From contig CAYNVT010000006.1 of assembly GCA_964400685.1 (NCBI GenBank), positions 1-63,587 of the forward strand: a stretch of 63,587 nt of DNA, given 5' to 3'. The position numbers were made by a program, and so were the translations under genes. How positions within the stretch are numbered: the first letter of the stretch is position 1; each line of letters opens with the position of its first letter. The notes beneath the pieces were generated by a model. The model saw only the letters and a program-made list of their open reading frames with translations. It searched no databases and was not told where the DNA came from. This stretch comes from DATCTV01 sp964400685. Lineage in GTDB: Bacteria > Desulfobacterota > Desulfomonilia > UBA1062. Below, one piece after another: positions 7,794 to 16,691 of this stretch.

Positions 7794-8540
7794 ATGGATT
7801 TTTTAAAAAAAATGTACGGGCTTTCCAAGAAGAGGGCCGAAGCGCTTGAAGATATATTTGATATTCAGGATGTTCTTCCCATACGTCAGTTCGGGAAAGC
7901 CTTGAAGATAAAAGAAATGTCCGTGATAGCGGAGGTAAAGTATGCAACTCCCGCAGACGGGAGTCTGGGACTCAAGGAAAAACCCGGCGAACTTGCCGTT
8001 AAATACGAGAGGGCAGGGGCATCGGCGATATCCTGCCTGACCGAGCCGGAATATTTTAAGGGCAGCCTCGATTATCTCAAAGAGATCAGGTCATGTTCAG
8101 TCCTGCCGCTCATGATGAAAGATTTTATAACAGACAGGCGCCAGATAATGGCAGGCAGGAAGATGGGGGCGGACGCTTATCTGCTGATATCTGAAATGCT
8201 GACGTTTGATGAACTTAATTCTCTTTATACATTCGGGAAAAATCTGGGAATGGATGTGCTTGTCGAAGTGCACGGCGAAGAAGGGCTTGAAAAGGCGCTC
8301 TTAATTGATGCGGGAATAATCGGCGTCAACTGCAGGAATCTTTCCACACTCAAACTCGATTTGAATACACATGAAAGGATGTTCAGGCTGCTGCCTGAGG
8401 ATTGCATAAAGGTGGCCGAAAGCGGCATCGATAACTCAGTAAGGCTGAAAGAGCTCGGCAACCTCGGTTATGATGCCGCGCTTATCGGCAGGGCAATGGC
8501 GAATGATGCGTCCATGAAGGAAGTGCTGTCATGTGGGTGA
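7794..8540 (+). CDS. trpC: Indole-3-glycerol phosphate synthase
   Basis: 248 residues, a TIM-barrel that closes the indole ring from CdRP. Catalytic positions are recognisable: Glu and Lys in AEVKY, Lys in MMKDF, Glu in VEVHG, Asn in GVNCRNL and Glu in AESGI. The usual SPSKG phosphate loop after the first lysine reads TPADGSLG here, a divergence worth noting. A ribosome-binding site AAAAGGTG precedes the ATG. Its end overlaps the trpF start by ten bases. Confidence 0.94.
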   Translation: MDFLKKMYGLSKKRAEALEDIFDIQDVLPIRQFGKALKIKEMSVIAEVKYATPADGSLGLKEKPGELAVKYERAGASAISCLTEPEYFKGSLDYLKEIRSCSVLPLMMKDFITDRRQIMAGRKMGADAYLLISEMLTFDELNSLYTFGKNLGMDVLVEVHGEEGLEKALLIDAGIIGVNCRNLSTLKLDLNTHERMFRLLPEDCIKVAESGIDNSVRLKELGNLGYDAALIGRAMANDASMKEVLSCG

Positions 8541-9160
8541 AGATATGCGGCTTCACGAGAAGGGATGACGCCATGGCCGCCGTCGAAATGGGAGCGGATG
8601 CTGTGGGGTTTGTCCTTGCGAAGAGAAGCAGGAAGTACGCCGATCCGTGTGAAATTTCCGGGTGGACGGCCGGCATTAAAAATGTCGAGAAAGTGGGAGT
8701 GTTCTATGACGAGAGTCCGCAGGAAATAATCGATATTGCAGTTAAGCTTGGGCTCGACACCATACAGATTCATACCGCTGTCACTAAAGAATATATACCC
8801 CTGTCGAATAAATACAGAATCATCGCGGCAATAAAAGACGTGGGATTGCTTCATTTCAAAAACGAAAGAACTGATGCCAACGACATACTGATTGAACTCC
8901 CGCAAAGCAAAGATGTTATAAAAAGATATATGCCGGTGAGGATTCTGATTGATCCCAGCATGGGCTTCGGTATCAGGGCGGAATGGAGGCCTTATCCGTT
9001 TCCCTTTCTTCTGGCGGGCGGCCTGACGCCGGATAATGTCCGGGAAGCCATCTCAAAGGCCGGACCGGCCGGTGTTGACGTGAGTTCAGGAGTCGAAATC
9101 TCACCGGGCATAAAAGACATTTCTCTTATTGAAAAATTCATTCTGGAGGCAAGATCATGA
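8531..9160 (+). CDS. trpF: Phosphoribosylanthranilate isomerase
   Basis: 209 residues. It isomerises N-(5-phosphoribosyl)anthranilate to CdRP. The N-terminal VKICGFTR carries the catalytic Cys6, and GVDVSSGVE carries the catalytic Asp. The internal ILIDPSMGFG replaces the more common LLLD...GGTG, so the middle of the barrel is divergent. It overlaps trpC by ten bases and trpB by four, in an operon order E-G-D-C-F-B-A. Confidence 0.95.
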   Translation: MWVKICGFTRRDDAMAAVEMGADAVGFVLAKRSRKYADPCEISGWTAGIKNVEKVGVFYDESPQEIIDIAVKLGLDTIQIHTAVTKEYIPLSNKYRIIAAIKDVGLLHFKNERTDANDILIELPQSKDVIKRYMPVRILIDPSMGFGIRAEWRPYPFPFLLAGGLTPDNVREAISKAGPAGVDVSSGVEISPGIKDISLIEKFILEARS

Positions 9161-10308
9161 AAGGCTATTACGGAGAGTTTGGAGGTCAGTATGTGCCGGA
9201 GACATTGATACCGGCTCTTGTCGAGCTTGAAAAAGCGGTTGAGAAGAATTTTGCAGATGCCGGTTTCTGGGCCGAATTCGATGACCTTATGAAAGATTAT
9301 GTCGGCAGGCCTTCGCCGCTTACATATGCGGGCAGGCTTTCTACGCATTTTGGCATCGAAGTCTGGCTTAAGCGCGAAGACCTCAACCACACCGGCTCGC
9401 ACAAGATAAATAACGCCATCGGACAGATACTCCTTGCGAGGAGGATGGGGAAAAAGCGCGTAATAGCAGAGACAGGCGCGGGCCAGCACGGTGTTGCGAC
9501 AGCCACGGTATGCGCGTTGTTCGGGATTGAATGCGCTGTCTACATGGGAACCGAGGACATCAGGCGCCAGAAGATGAATGTAGAGCGCATGAGACTCCTG
9601 GGAGCAGAGGTTGTGCCTGTAAGTGCAGGAACCGCAACGCTGAAGGATGCAACAAGCGAAGCGATACGCGACTGGGTGACCAATGTGGATGACACCTATT
9701 ATCTGATCGGTTCTGCAATAGGCCCGCATCCTTACCCGATGATGGTAAAAAGATTTCAGGCGATAATCGGCGAGGAGGCGAGAAGGCAGATTCTTGAGAA
9801 AAAAGGCTCACTGCCGGATGCTGTTATTGCCTGCGTGGGCGGCGGCAGCAATGCGATAGGCATATTTGCAGGCTTTATGGATGACCCGGTGGAACTGATC
9901 GGGATCGAGGCATATGGCGACGGAAAGGACAAACACGGGGCAAGCATAAACTTCGGCACACCCGGTGTCCTGCACGGTGCTAAATTCTTTCTTCTGCAGG
10001 ATGTGGACGGACAGGTGCTGGATACCCATTCTATTGCGGCAGGCCTGGACTATCCCGGTGCAGGGCCTGAGCACTGTTTCCTTTCGGTTGGCGGCAGGGC
10101 GAAATACATGCTCGTGACAGATAAAGAGGCGCTTGAAGGTTTCAGCCTGTTGAGCAGGCTGGAGGGAATTCTCCCTGCGCTGGAAAGTTCGCATGCGATT
10201 GCATACCTGAACAAATATGCAATAAATAATAAGGGCAAAACCGTAATCGTCAATCTTTCGGGAAGGGGTGACAAGGACCTTCACACAGTACTGGAGGCGG
10301 GAATATGA
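9157..10308 (+). CDS. trpB: Tryptophan synthase beta subunit
   Basis: 383 residues. PLP-dependent condensation of indole with serine. It has the canonical TrpB1 features: YGEFGGQYVPETL at the N-terminus, Lys83 in TGSHKINN as the PLP Schiff-base lysine, ETGAGQHG, and the phosphate-binding GGGSNAIG. It pairs with TrpA in the alpha2-beta2 complex. It overlaps trpF and trpA by four bases each. Confidence 0.98.
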   Translation: MKGYYGEFGGQYVPETLIPALVELEKAVEKNFADAGFWAEFDDLMKDYVGRPSPLTYAGRLSTHFGIEVWLKREDLNHTGSHKINNAIGQILLARRMGKKRVIAETGAGQHGVATATVCALFGIECAVYMGTEDIRRQKMNVERMRLLGAEVVPVSAGTATLKDATSEAIRDWVTNVDDTYYLIGSAIGPHPYPMMVKRFQAIIGEEARRQILEKKGSLPDAVIACVGGGSNAIGIFAGFMDDPVELIGIEAYGDGKDKHGASINFGTPGVLHGAKFFLLQDVDGQVLDTHSIAAGLDYPGAGPEHCFLSVGGRAKYMLVTDKEALEGFSLLSRLEGILPALESSHAIAYLNKYAINNKGKTVIVNLSGRGDKDLHTVLEAGI

Positions 10309-11066
10309 CTATCAGCGAATCGATAAGGAACACAAAAAGGGCGGTTATTCCTTATGTCACGGCCGGGCTGCCTGACATTCAAACAACAGGTAAAATCATA
10401 AAGGCATTGTCAGATGCGGGTGCAGCAGCAATCGAAATTGGCATCCCCTTTTCAGACCCCATGGCGGATGGGCCCGTATTGCAGAAGGCTTCAAAGGCGG
10501 CTCTTGATGCAGGTTTTAGAATGGATGCGCTTTTTGAACACCTGCCGGAGTGGGCATCAAGCATAAGCACTCCGCTTATCATCATGAGCTATATTAATCC
10601 TCTGATGCGCAGAGGGCTTGAGATGGCGCTTACAAAACTCAAGGCCTCCGGCATTGCCGGTGTGATCATCCCTGACGAACCCTCCGATGCACAAGGGCTG
10701 TTCAAAACTACGCAGTCCTGCGGGCTTGACCTTATACGCCTGGTTGCCCCGACAACATCCGTTGATCGCAGGAAAGAAGTTGTCTCACAGTGCAGCGGAT
10801 TTATATACGCAGTCTCTGTCAAGGGCGTGACAGGCGCGCGCAAGGCTCTGCCGGAAGAGGTGCAGACACAGGTGGCTCAGCTTAGAGAACTCTCGGATTT
10901 GCCGGTATGCGTAGGTTTCGGAGTTTCTTCAAAGAAGCAGGTTGACGATATGCTTCAGTTTGCAGACGGGGTGATTATGGGAAGCTATCTGATGGAAAGG
11001 ATAATGGATTCAGATGATGCCGTGAGAACGGTGGGAGAACTGATAAAGGAATTTACCGGGATTTGA
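10305..11066 (+). CDS. trpA: Tryptophan synthase alpha subunit
   Basis: 253 residues. It cleaves indole-3-glycerol phosphate and channels indole to TrpB. Glu44 in EIGIPFSDP and Asp55 in MADGP match the two catalytic acids of the family, and YAVSVKGVTGAR and VGFGVSS form the phosphate-binding loops. It is the last gene of the operon. Its final 14 bases overlap the convergent asparagine synthase gene, leaving no room for an ordinary terminator between the two. Confidence 0.97.
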   Translation: MTISESIRNTKRAVIPYVTAGLPDIQTTGKIIKALSDAGAAAIEIGIPFSDPMADGPVLQKASKAALDAGFRMDALFEHLPEWASSISTPLIIMSYINPLMRRGLEMALTKLKASGIAGVIIPDEPSDAQGLFKTTQSCGLDLIRLVAPTTSVDRRKEVVSQCSGFIYAVSVKGVTGARKALPEEVQTQVAQLRELSDLPVCVGFGVSSKKQVDDMLQFADGVIMGSYLMERIMDSDDAVRTVGELIKEFTGI

Positions 11067-12963
11067 TGTATTTTTGATGCCACATCATGAATACGAGCAG
11101 CAGCCAGATGCGGTCAACAGCGATGGAGCCTTTTTTCTGTCTGAACTCCTTAACTGTTTTCAATGCAATCTCAGGGTCGATATATTGCTGAGTTTTTAAT
11201 GTGTCGGGATTGAGGTGGCTATCAATAAGGTTTTGCAGGTCATCATGAAGCCAGGAATAGACGGGAACGGCAAATCCCTGCTTGGGCCTGTTGAAAAGCT
11301 CATCAGGGATATATCTGCCAAGAAGTTTTTTCAGGATATATTTTGTCTGTCCGTTCCTGAACTTGTATTGAATGGGCAGTTTCAAGGCGAATTCGACAAT
11401 CCTGTGATCGAGCATAGGCTCCCTGCCTTCTAGGCTTGTAAACATGGTCGCCCGGTCCACCTTTGTGAGAATATCATCAGGCAGGTAGTATTTCATGTCG
11501 CAAAGCATCATTGCTCCAAGCAGGTCTCTTTTAAAAGAATCGAGATTTGACCGGCAGACAGAATAGGAGCCGGTCATTTTTCTGATTTCATCAGGCAGCC
11601 AGTAAGCAAGCGCAAAAGGGTAGGCTGATGAAACGCCGCCCTGCCAGTTTTTAAGCACTGCCTGGAATTTTCTGAAGCGGTCCTTTATTGCAGGAAGCCT
11701 CAATTTGGGAAAGACCTGTGAGAGATTCGATACTGTATCAACTCCAAGGATTCCGATGATCTTTCCAGCCAGCCTCGGAATGGATGCAGGCAGTCCTGAG
11801 AGTGTTTTGCCCAGCCTTTTCATAACCCAATAGCGATGATAGCCACAGAAAAGCTCATCTCCACCGTCAGCAGATAAACTTACCTTCACGTGCCTTCTGG
11901 TTAACTGTGAGACTATTGTCGTGGGTATCCCTGAAATGTCGCCGAAAGGCTCATCATAGATTTCCGGCCAGAGAGGTAGAATTGTCCTTGCATGATTTGG
12001 TGTTACGATCTCCTGTGTATGAGTGGTTCCAAGATAATCCGCAATCATTCTTGCCCATGGGGATTCGTCATAGTTCTTTTCATTAAACCCTATGGTGAAA
12101 GTCTTTATGTCAGCTCCGCTGTGCTTTGCGAGGATAGCGGTGACGAGGGAAGAGTCAACGCCGCCTGAGAGAAATACACCGACTGGCACATCTGCTATGA
12201 GCCGCTTCTTGAAGGCGTCAATCATTATGTCTTCAAGCTCGTCTATATATGCTTCTTCGGTTAGAGGAGCTCTGGATTCTTCGAAAATCTCCATATCCCA
12301 GTATCGTTGATGTTCTATGTTCAATTCATGGGAAATTTTCAGAAAACATCCCGGTTCGAGTTTGTGCACGTCCTTGTAAATCGAGCGCGGAGCCGAGATA
12401 TAGCCGTAATGGAAAAACTCGCCGAGGGAATCAGTATCAATATTCAGCCTGTCCGACAGTCCTGCATGGAGCGCCTTTAGCTCCGAGGCGAATGAAAAAA
12501 CGCCACCGTTAGAATAGTAGAAAAGCGGTTTTACGCCTATCCTGTCTCTGAAAAGATAGAGTGCCTTTTCCAATGAATCCCAGACTGCGAACGCAAACAT
12601 GCCGTTTAATCGCTTTACACAGCCAGGTCCCCATTTAATGAAGGCGTTCAAAACGACCTCAGTGTCTGATGAGCCGCGGAATGCTAGTTCACCGAGTTCA
12701 GCCCTTAATTCCCTGAAGTTGTATGTCTCGCCATTGTAGCAGATCGTGTAGCGGCCGTCCGTTGATGTCATCGGCTGATGGCCGGTCGGACTCAGATCGA
12801 TTATTGAAAGACGCCTGTGACCGAGAGCGAGACCTTCCTCTTCATCAACATAAAGACCGGCATCATCCGGCCCGCCATTGCACATGATGTCGCGCATCCT
12901 GACGCAAAGACCCCCTAGATTATCTTTATCGGACGGATTCCAGATACCTGCTATGCGGCACAT
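11053..12963 (-). CDS. asnB: Asparagine synthase (glutamine-hydrolysing) family amidotransferase
   Basis: 636 residues. The N-terminal class II glutaminase begins MCRIAGIWN, with nucleophile Cys2 exposed after Met removal (the usual third residue is Gly). The C-terminal AsnB domain has the ATP PP-loop FLSGGVDSS. Enzymes of this family make asparagine from aspartate, but copies inside polysaccharide clusters often amidate sugar carboxyls or other acceptors. It is the last gene of the minus-strand surface polysaccharide cluster, 37 bp downstream of a glycosyltransferase. A second, only distantly similar copy lies at 33612-35474. Confidence 0.92.
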   Translation of the reverse strand: MCRIAGIWNPSDKDNLGGLCVRMRDIMCNGGPDDAGLYVDEEEGLALGHRRLSIIDLSPTGHQPMTSTDGRYTICYNGETYNFRELRAELGELAFRGSSDTEVVLNAFIKWGPGCVKRLNGMFAFAVWDSLEKALYLFRDRIGVKPLFYYSNGGVFSFASELKALHAGLSDRLNIDTDSLGEFFHYGYISAPRSIYKDVHKLEPGCFLKISHELNIEHQRYWDMEIFEESRAPLTEEAYIDELEDIMIDAFKKRLIADVPVGVFLSGGVDSSLVTAILAKHSGADIKTFTIGFNEKNYDESPWARMIADYLGTTHTQEIVTPNHARTILPLWPEIYDEPFGDISGIPTTIVSQLTRRHVKVSLSADGGDELFCGYHRYWVMKRLGKTLSGLPASIPRLAGKIIGILGVDTVSNLSQVFPKLRLPAIKDRFRKFQAVLKNWQGGVSSAYPFALAYWLPDEIRKMTGSYSVCRSNLDSFKRDLLGAMMLCDMKYYLPDDILTKVDRATMFTSLEGREPMLDHRIVEFALKLPIQYKFRNGQTKYILKKLLGRYIPDELFNRPKQGFAVPVYSWLHDDLQNLIDSHLNPDTLKTQQYIDPEIALKTVKEFRQKKGSIAVDRIWLLLVFMMWHQKYIKSR

Positions 12964-13000
12964 AGACTTATAATGTTATTCTAATAGTGATAAAAGCAAT

Positions 13001-14161
13001 CTATATAAGAGGCTGAAGAATTTCTTCTGATATCCTTTTGGCTATTATATCCCATGAGTAGTATTTTTCAGCATATGCCCTTGCTTTGTGTCCCATTTTG
13101 GATACTAGTTTTGGGTTTTCGAGTAAATATTGCATGGCATTTTTAAGTTCTTCAACATTCCCCGGTTCAACAAGTATTCCAAACCCTGCTTCTTCAATTT
13201 CTTCCAGCCCTGGTATCCTGCTTGAAATGATTGGTTTGCCGCAAGCGGCATAGTCCCTGATTTTCAAGGGAGACAAAGCTTTGTTGTCACTCGAAGAACC
13301 TCTTGGCAGGAAAGGGGCCATACAGATTTGAATGCTGTTAATAAAATGATTGGTATCACTGTAAGGTATCTGTCCTGCAAAAAAAACATTACTGATGATA
13401 TCATAATCATGAGCCAGTTTAACGCAATCAGCTTCTTGTGGGCCTGATCCTCCTATAATAAGAGTTGTCATAGGTTTATCTTTCAATAACAGAGTAAAGG
13501 ATTTAATCAACCATTCTATACCCTGCCATTTTGCAATGTTGCCTATAAATCCAAAATGAAAGCAACTGGGATCGGCTACAGGCTTAAAATGGTCAATGTT
13601 CGTACCATTGCCAATCACAAATATTTTATTCCCGGTTACGTTCATAGAAATAAGGTATTCCCTGATTCCTTCGGAGACAGCCCTAATACTGTCGGATAAT
13701 TTTGAAGCCCATTTTTGTATTGATTCACCAATTTGATATAGAAGCTTTGGCTTTCCGGAATCTTTTGCCTCAGGTCCAATCCAACCATTTTGTTCCGTAA
13801 TTATCTTTATTTTATTCCTGAATATGAGTTTCGTAAGAATTATATAAATGCCTGTTACAATCCCAAGTCTAGAATAGATTATATCCGGTTTGTTTCTGAT
13901 AATTGATTTTAAAAAAAACGGGTAAGCAAGTATACCCTTGATAAACATTTCATTATTGGTTTTTGCCTTTATAAATGTTTCATGGAATTCTATGTCATTA
14001 TTCAGTAAATCTTTTATTACAGGTTCGTGCATTTTGGAAAGGTGATAAATCATAACATCATAATCGAGTCTTTTTAATCCATTCGAAATAGATGAAAAGT
14101 GGATAAGCTCCGCATCATGCTTTTCCATTGCAAAAGCTGCGAGCATAAGAACTTTATTCAT
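13001..14161 (-). CDS. Glycosyltransferase family 4 (GT-B fold)
   Basis: 386 residues. The N-terminal Rossmann half is rather AT-rich and lysine-rich. The C-terminal nucleotide-sugar half shows GFIGNIAKWQGIEWLIKS, GGSGPQEADC and the acceptor/donor-binding pattern PLKIRDYAACGKPIISS...GLEEIEEAGFGILVEPGN. It should add one sugar to the growing polysaccharide on the cytoplasmic face. The start overlaps the end of the amidotransferase gene upstream by four bases. Donor and linkage cannot be read from sequence. Confidence 0.9.
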   Translation of the reverse strand: MNKVLMLAAFAMEKHDAELIHFSSISNGLKRLDYDVMIYHLSKMHEPVIKDLLNNDIEFHETFIKAKTNNEMFIKGILAYPFFLKSIIRNKPDIIYSRLGIVTGIYIILTKLIFRNKIKIITEQNGWIGPEAKDSGKPKLLYQIGESIQKWASKLSDSIRAVSEGIREYLISMNVTGNKIFVIGNGTNIDHFKPVADPSCFHFGFIGNIAKWQGIEWLIKSFTLLLKDKPMTTLIIGGSGPQEADCVKLAHDYDIISNVFFAGQIPYSDTNHFINSIQICMAPFLPRGSSSDNKALSPLKIRDYAACGKPIISSRIPGLEEIEEAGFGILVEPGNVEELKNAMQYLLENPKLVSKMGHKARAYAEKYYSWDIIAKRISEEILQPLI

Positions 14162-15282
14162 GGCCGGAAGGTTTTTATTTTTGTTAAGAACCTTGCGAAC
14201 TTATATGCTGACTTTAAATATAACAGATTAATTTTACAGAAGTCTTTATAGTTACTTATTGGAAGTTTCATGATCATATCTAATTCAGCTTGAGATATGC
14301 CCAGTTTTTTTATGACATATGAAGTGTCTTCTTCCTGCAGTCTTATATCATACGAGGGTTGATTCAACATTTGAATAGCTTCTTCCCTTGTGATGTTTCC
14401 AGAACAAATCAAGCTTGAAAAGTGCGCTTTTCTCTTGTCATATCCGAATTTTTGGGGCAGCCAGTATCCTTGATACCATCTGGTATATACAGACTCATGA
14501 TGTTTCCCGCCATAATTTTTCCATCCGAGCTTGTTGGTCAATGTATTGATAGCCTCTTCCCTAGTGTAATCTAAATAATTTAATATGTTGATGAACCTGT
14601 TTCTCCATGAAAACAAATAGTAATCCAGGCTTGAAAGATGAGGAAAGGAATCAATTTTATTAATTCCGAATTTTTTCTGAACCTTTTTTATGTAGCGCCA
14701 GTCATAATGTCCCTGTGACCATGATGGTGGAAGATGAGATTCTGTTCTTGTATTAAGGCCCGTCACCACATGCTTTGCTCCTATTTCAGAAGCGGTTTTT
14801 AACATTCCGGACATAATCGCATGATCACTTGGGATTTCTGAATCTGGTGTTGAAGCTTTTAAAAATGACAACTGAATATCTCTGAATTCTTCCCAGTCAA
14901 GTACAATTGTATGAAGGTCAATATCCAGGATTTTACATGCATTTTCAATATTCTTAACTGCCAGTTCAGAATCCCATCCATTATCAACATGAACTGCAAG
15001 CGGTCTCAATCCGAGGTTCTTAACAATATATGCAACATATGTGCTGTCAACACCTCCACTCACGCCTATTACACAATCATATGGTTTATTTAACCCTTCG
15101 GATTTTAAATTTTTTACGATCTGTCCTATTTTATCTCGAGCTGCTTCCCCTGTTAAGACGTTCCTTTTTATAGACAAGTCATAATTATAACAGTGATTAC
15201 ATACACCATGAGCATCAAATCGTATATCAGGGTCTGTGGTATCCATTACACATTTTGTACAGATCTGATAGGCTCTATCCAT
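14158..15282 (-). CDS. wbpG: N-acetyl sugar amidotransferase (WbpG/PseA-like)
   Basis: 374 residues. It opens with paired cysteines (CTKCVMDTTDP, VCNHC) and then an adenylating PP-loop, GVSGGVDSTY, as in WbpG of Pseudomonas and PseA/LegA amidotransferases. These enzymes turn an N-acetyl group on a nucleotide sugar into an acetamidino group, using ammonia delivered by a HisH/HisF-like pair. Both partners are encoded directly upstream (16688-15301), so the assignment is well supported by context. Confidence 0.93.
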   Translation of the reverse strand: MDRAYQICTKCVMDTTDPDIRFDAHGVCNHCYNYDLSIKRNVLTGEAARDKIGQIVKNLKSEGLNKPYDCVIGVSGGVDSTYVAYIVKNLGLRPLAVHVDNGWDSELAVKNIENACKILDIDLHTIVLDWEEFRDIQLSFLKASTPDSEIPSDHAIMSGMLKTASEIGAKHVVTGLNTRTESHLPPSWSQGHYDWRYIKKVQKKFGINKIDSFPHLSSLDYYLFSWRNRFINILNYLDYTREEAINTLTNKLGWKNYGGKHHESVYTRWYQGYWLPQKFGYDKRKAHFSSLICSGNITREEAIQMLNQPSYDIRLQEEDTSYVIKKLGISQAELDMIMKLPISNYKDFCKINLLYLKSAYKFARFLTKIKTFRP

Positions 15283-15300
15283 GTACTCTCCTTAAAAAAC

Positions 15301-16071
15301 TCATATTCCTGCTTCAAGAAATGCTTGTTGTAAATCTATCGGATCAGGGTAGCTGATCAAAACGCCTCGAAGAGGTCCCTGAAATACAAACATGCTGCCT
15401 GCAGCAGCAGCAGATGCACCATTTTTTACTGCATCTACAAGATGATTAATGTATCCTGCACCACCACAGGCTACTACCGGAATGCCAACTGAGCTGGTAA
15501 CTCTTCTAATCAATTCCATATCATATCCCTGCATTGCGCCATCCTTATCAATGGAGTTTAAGAATATCTCGCCTGCACCAAGCTTTTCCATTTCTCTTGC
15601 AAAGGATATTGGATCTTTTCCTGTAGGCTTTGTTCCTGAATGCGTGAAAACTTCATACTTTCCTAATAAGCTCTTTTTTATATCCATAGATACAATAATG
15701 CTCTGGCTGCCCGCATAATTTGATGCAATACGGATGAATGAAGGGTTCTCAACGGCTGAAGAGTTTATTGCAACCTTTTCTATGCCTATATTCAACAGGG
15801 TTTTTACATCATCTAACGTCCGAATGCCGCCTCCATATCCAAGAGGCATAAAACATTCACTTGCAATTTCAGTCAGATAGGAGAAGAGGGGCGCACGCCC
15901 TTCAATTGTGGCTGTAATATCCAGAAGAAAGAGTTCATCCACTTCTTTGTCGTTGAATATCTTGACAATGTTGATTGGGTCTCCAAGATATTTGGGATTC
16001 TTGAACTTCTGTGTTTTAACCAGACCTCGTCCCTTGAGCAGCAGGCATGGAATAACGCGGGCTCTGAACAT
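15301..16071 (-). CDS. hisF2: HisF-like ammonia-channelling subunit of the acetamidino pathway
   Basis: 256 residues with the HisF TIM-barrel (RVIPCLLLKGRG, GYGGGIRTLDD, INSSAVENP, SMDIKK, GAGEIFLNSIDKDG, VVACGGAG). The key Asp11 of histidine HisF (PCLDVK) is replaced by Leu in PCLLLK, which argues against a role in histidine synthesis. It suits the WbpG partner paralogs, in which the barrel conducts ammonia. Start and HisH stop share a base (TGATG), indicating tight coupling. Confidence 0.93.
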   Translation of the reverse strand: MFRARVIPCLLLKGRGLVKTQKFKNPKYLGDPINIVKIFNDKEVDELFLLDITATIEGRAPLFSYLTEIASECFMPLGYGGGIRTLDDVKTLLNIGIEKVAINSSAVENPSFIRIASNYAGSQSIIVSMDIKKSLLGKYEVFTHSGTKPTGKDPISFAREMEKLGAGEIFLNSIDKDGAMQGYDMELIRRVTSSVGIPVVACGGAGYINHLVDAVKNGASAAAAGSMFVFQGPLRGVLISYPDPIDLQQAFLEAGI

Positions 16072-16688
16072 CAGAAAATCTCCACAAAATTTTTCAGCAT
16101 CTGCATGCCGAACTTATGGCTTTTTTCAGGATGAAACTGTGCCCCTATTATATTTCCTTCAATGACCATGGACGCAAAATCGAAGCCATAATGTGAATGA
16201 GCAAGAGCATTGTTTTGATCTGCACATGCAACATAATAGGAATGGACAAAGTAAAACCGGCAGTCATGTTCCAGATTATTAAACAAGGGTGATTTCCTGC
16301 AGGGTTTAATCCAGTTCCAGCCCATATGTGGTATCTTGAGATTCTGATTATGCTCATTGAACTTGAATTTTATTGTCTCTGCATTCAGCCAGCCAAGACC
16401 TTGCAAGTGCCCTTCGTCGCTTCGTTTTGTAAATAGCTGCATTCCAAGACATAGACCAAGGATTGGTTTTCTCTCTTGAAGAACAACCTTATTCAATAAT
16501 GGAACAAGTCCCCGTTCGGTTAAACCTTGCATGCCTTTGTCAAATGAACCAACACCTGGCAGGATAAGCTTATCGGCGTTTTCTATCATTGCAGCATCCG
16601 ATGATGCAACGGCTTTTGCTCCTATTTTTTTTAACATGTTGAGGATGGAGCCGATATTGCCCATCCCGTAGTCAATAATAACTATCAT
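16071..16688 (-). CDS. hisH2: HisH-like glutaminase subunit of the acetamidino pathway
   Basis: 205 residues. Class I glutamine amidotransferase with MIVIIDYGMGNIGS, nucleophile Cys in GLCLGMQLF, and His/Glu in QFHPEKS. It would hydrolyse glutamine and send ammonia through the HisF-like barrel to WbpG. Being next to hisF2 and wbpG rather than other his genes indicates a polysaccharide role. Confidence 0.93.
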   Translation of the reverse strand: MIVIIDYGMGNIGSILNMLKKIGAKAVASSDAAMIENADKLILPGVGSFDKGMQGLTERGLVPLLNKVVLQERKPILGLCLGMQLFTKRSDEGHLQGLGWLNAETIKFKFNEHNQNLKIPHMGWNWIKPCRKSPLFNNLEHDCRFYFVHSYYVACADQNNALAHSHYGFDFASMVIEGNIIGAQFHPEKSHKFGMQMLKNFVEIF

Positions 16689-16691
16689 TTT

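Noticed and set aside
11053..12963. Possibility that this asnB is the housekeeping asparagine synthetase
   Set aside because: Its place at the end of the polysaccharide operon and its unusual MCRI start favour a cluster role; not provable from sequence, so the family name only is given.
15301..16688. Histidine biosynthesis hisHF
   Set aside because: No other his gene is near, the catalytic Asp of HisF is replaced by Leu, and WbpG follows directly.
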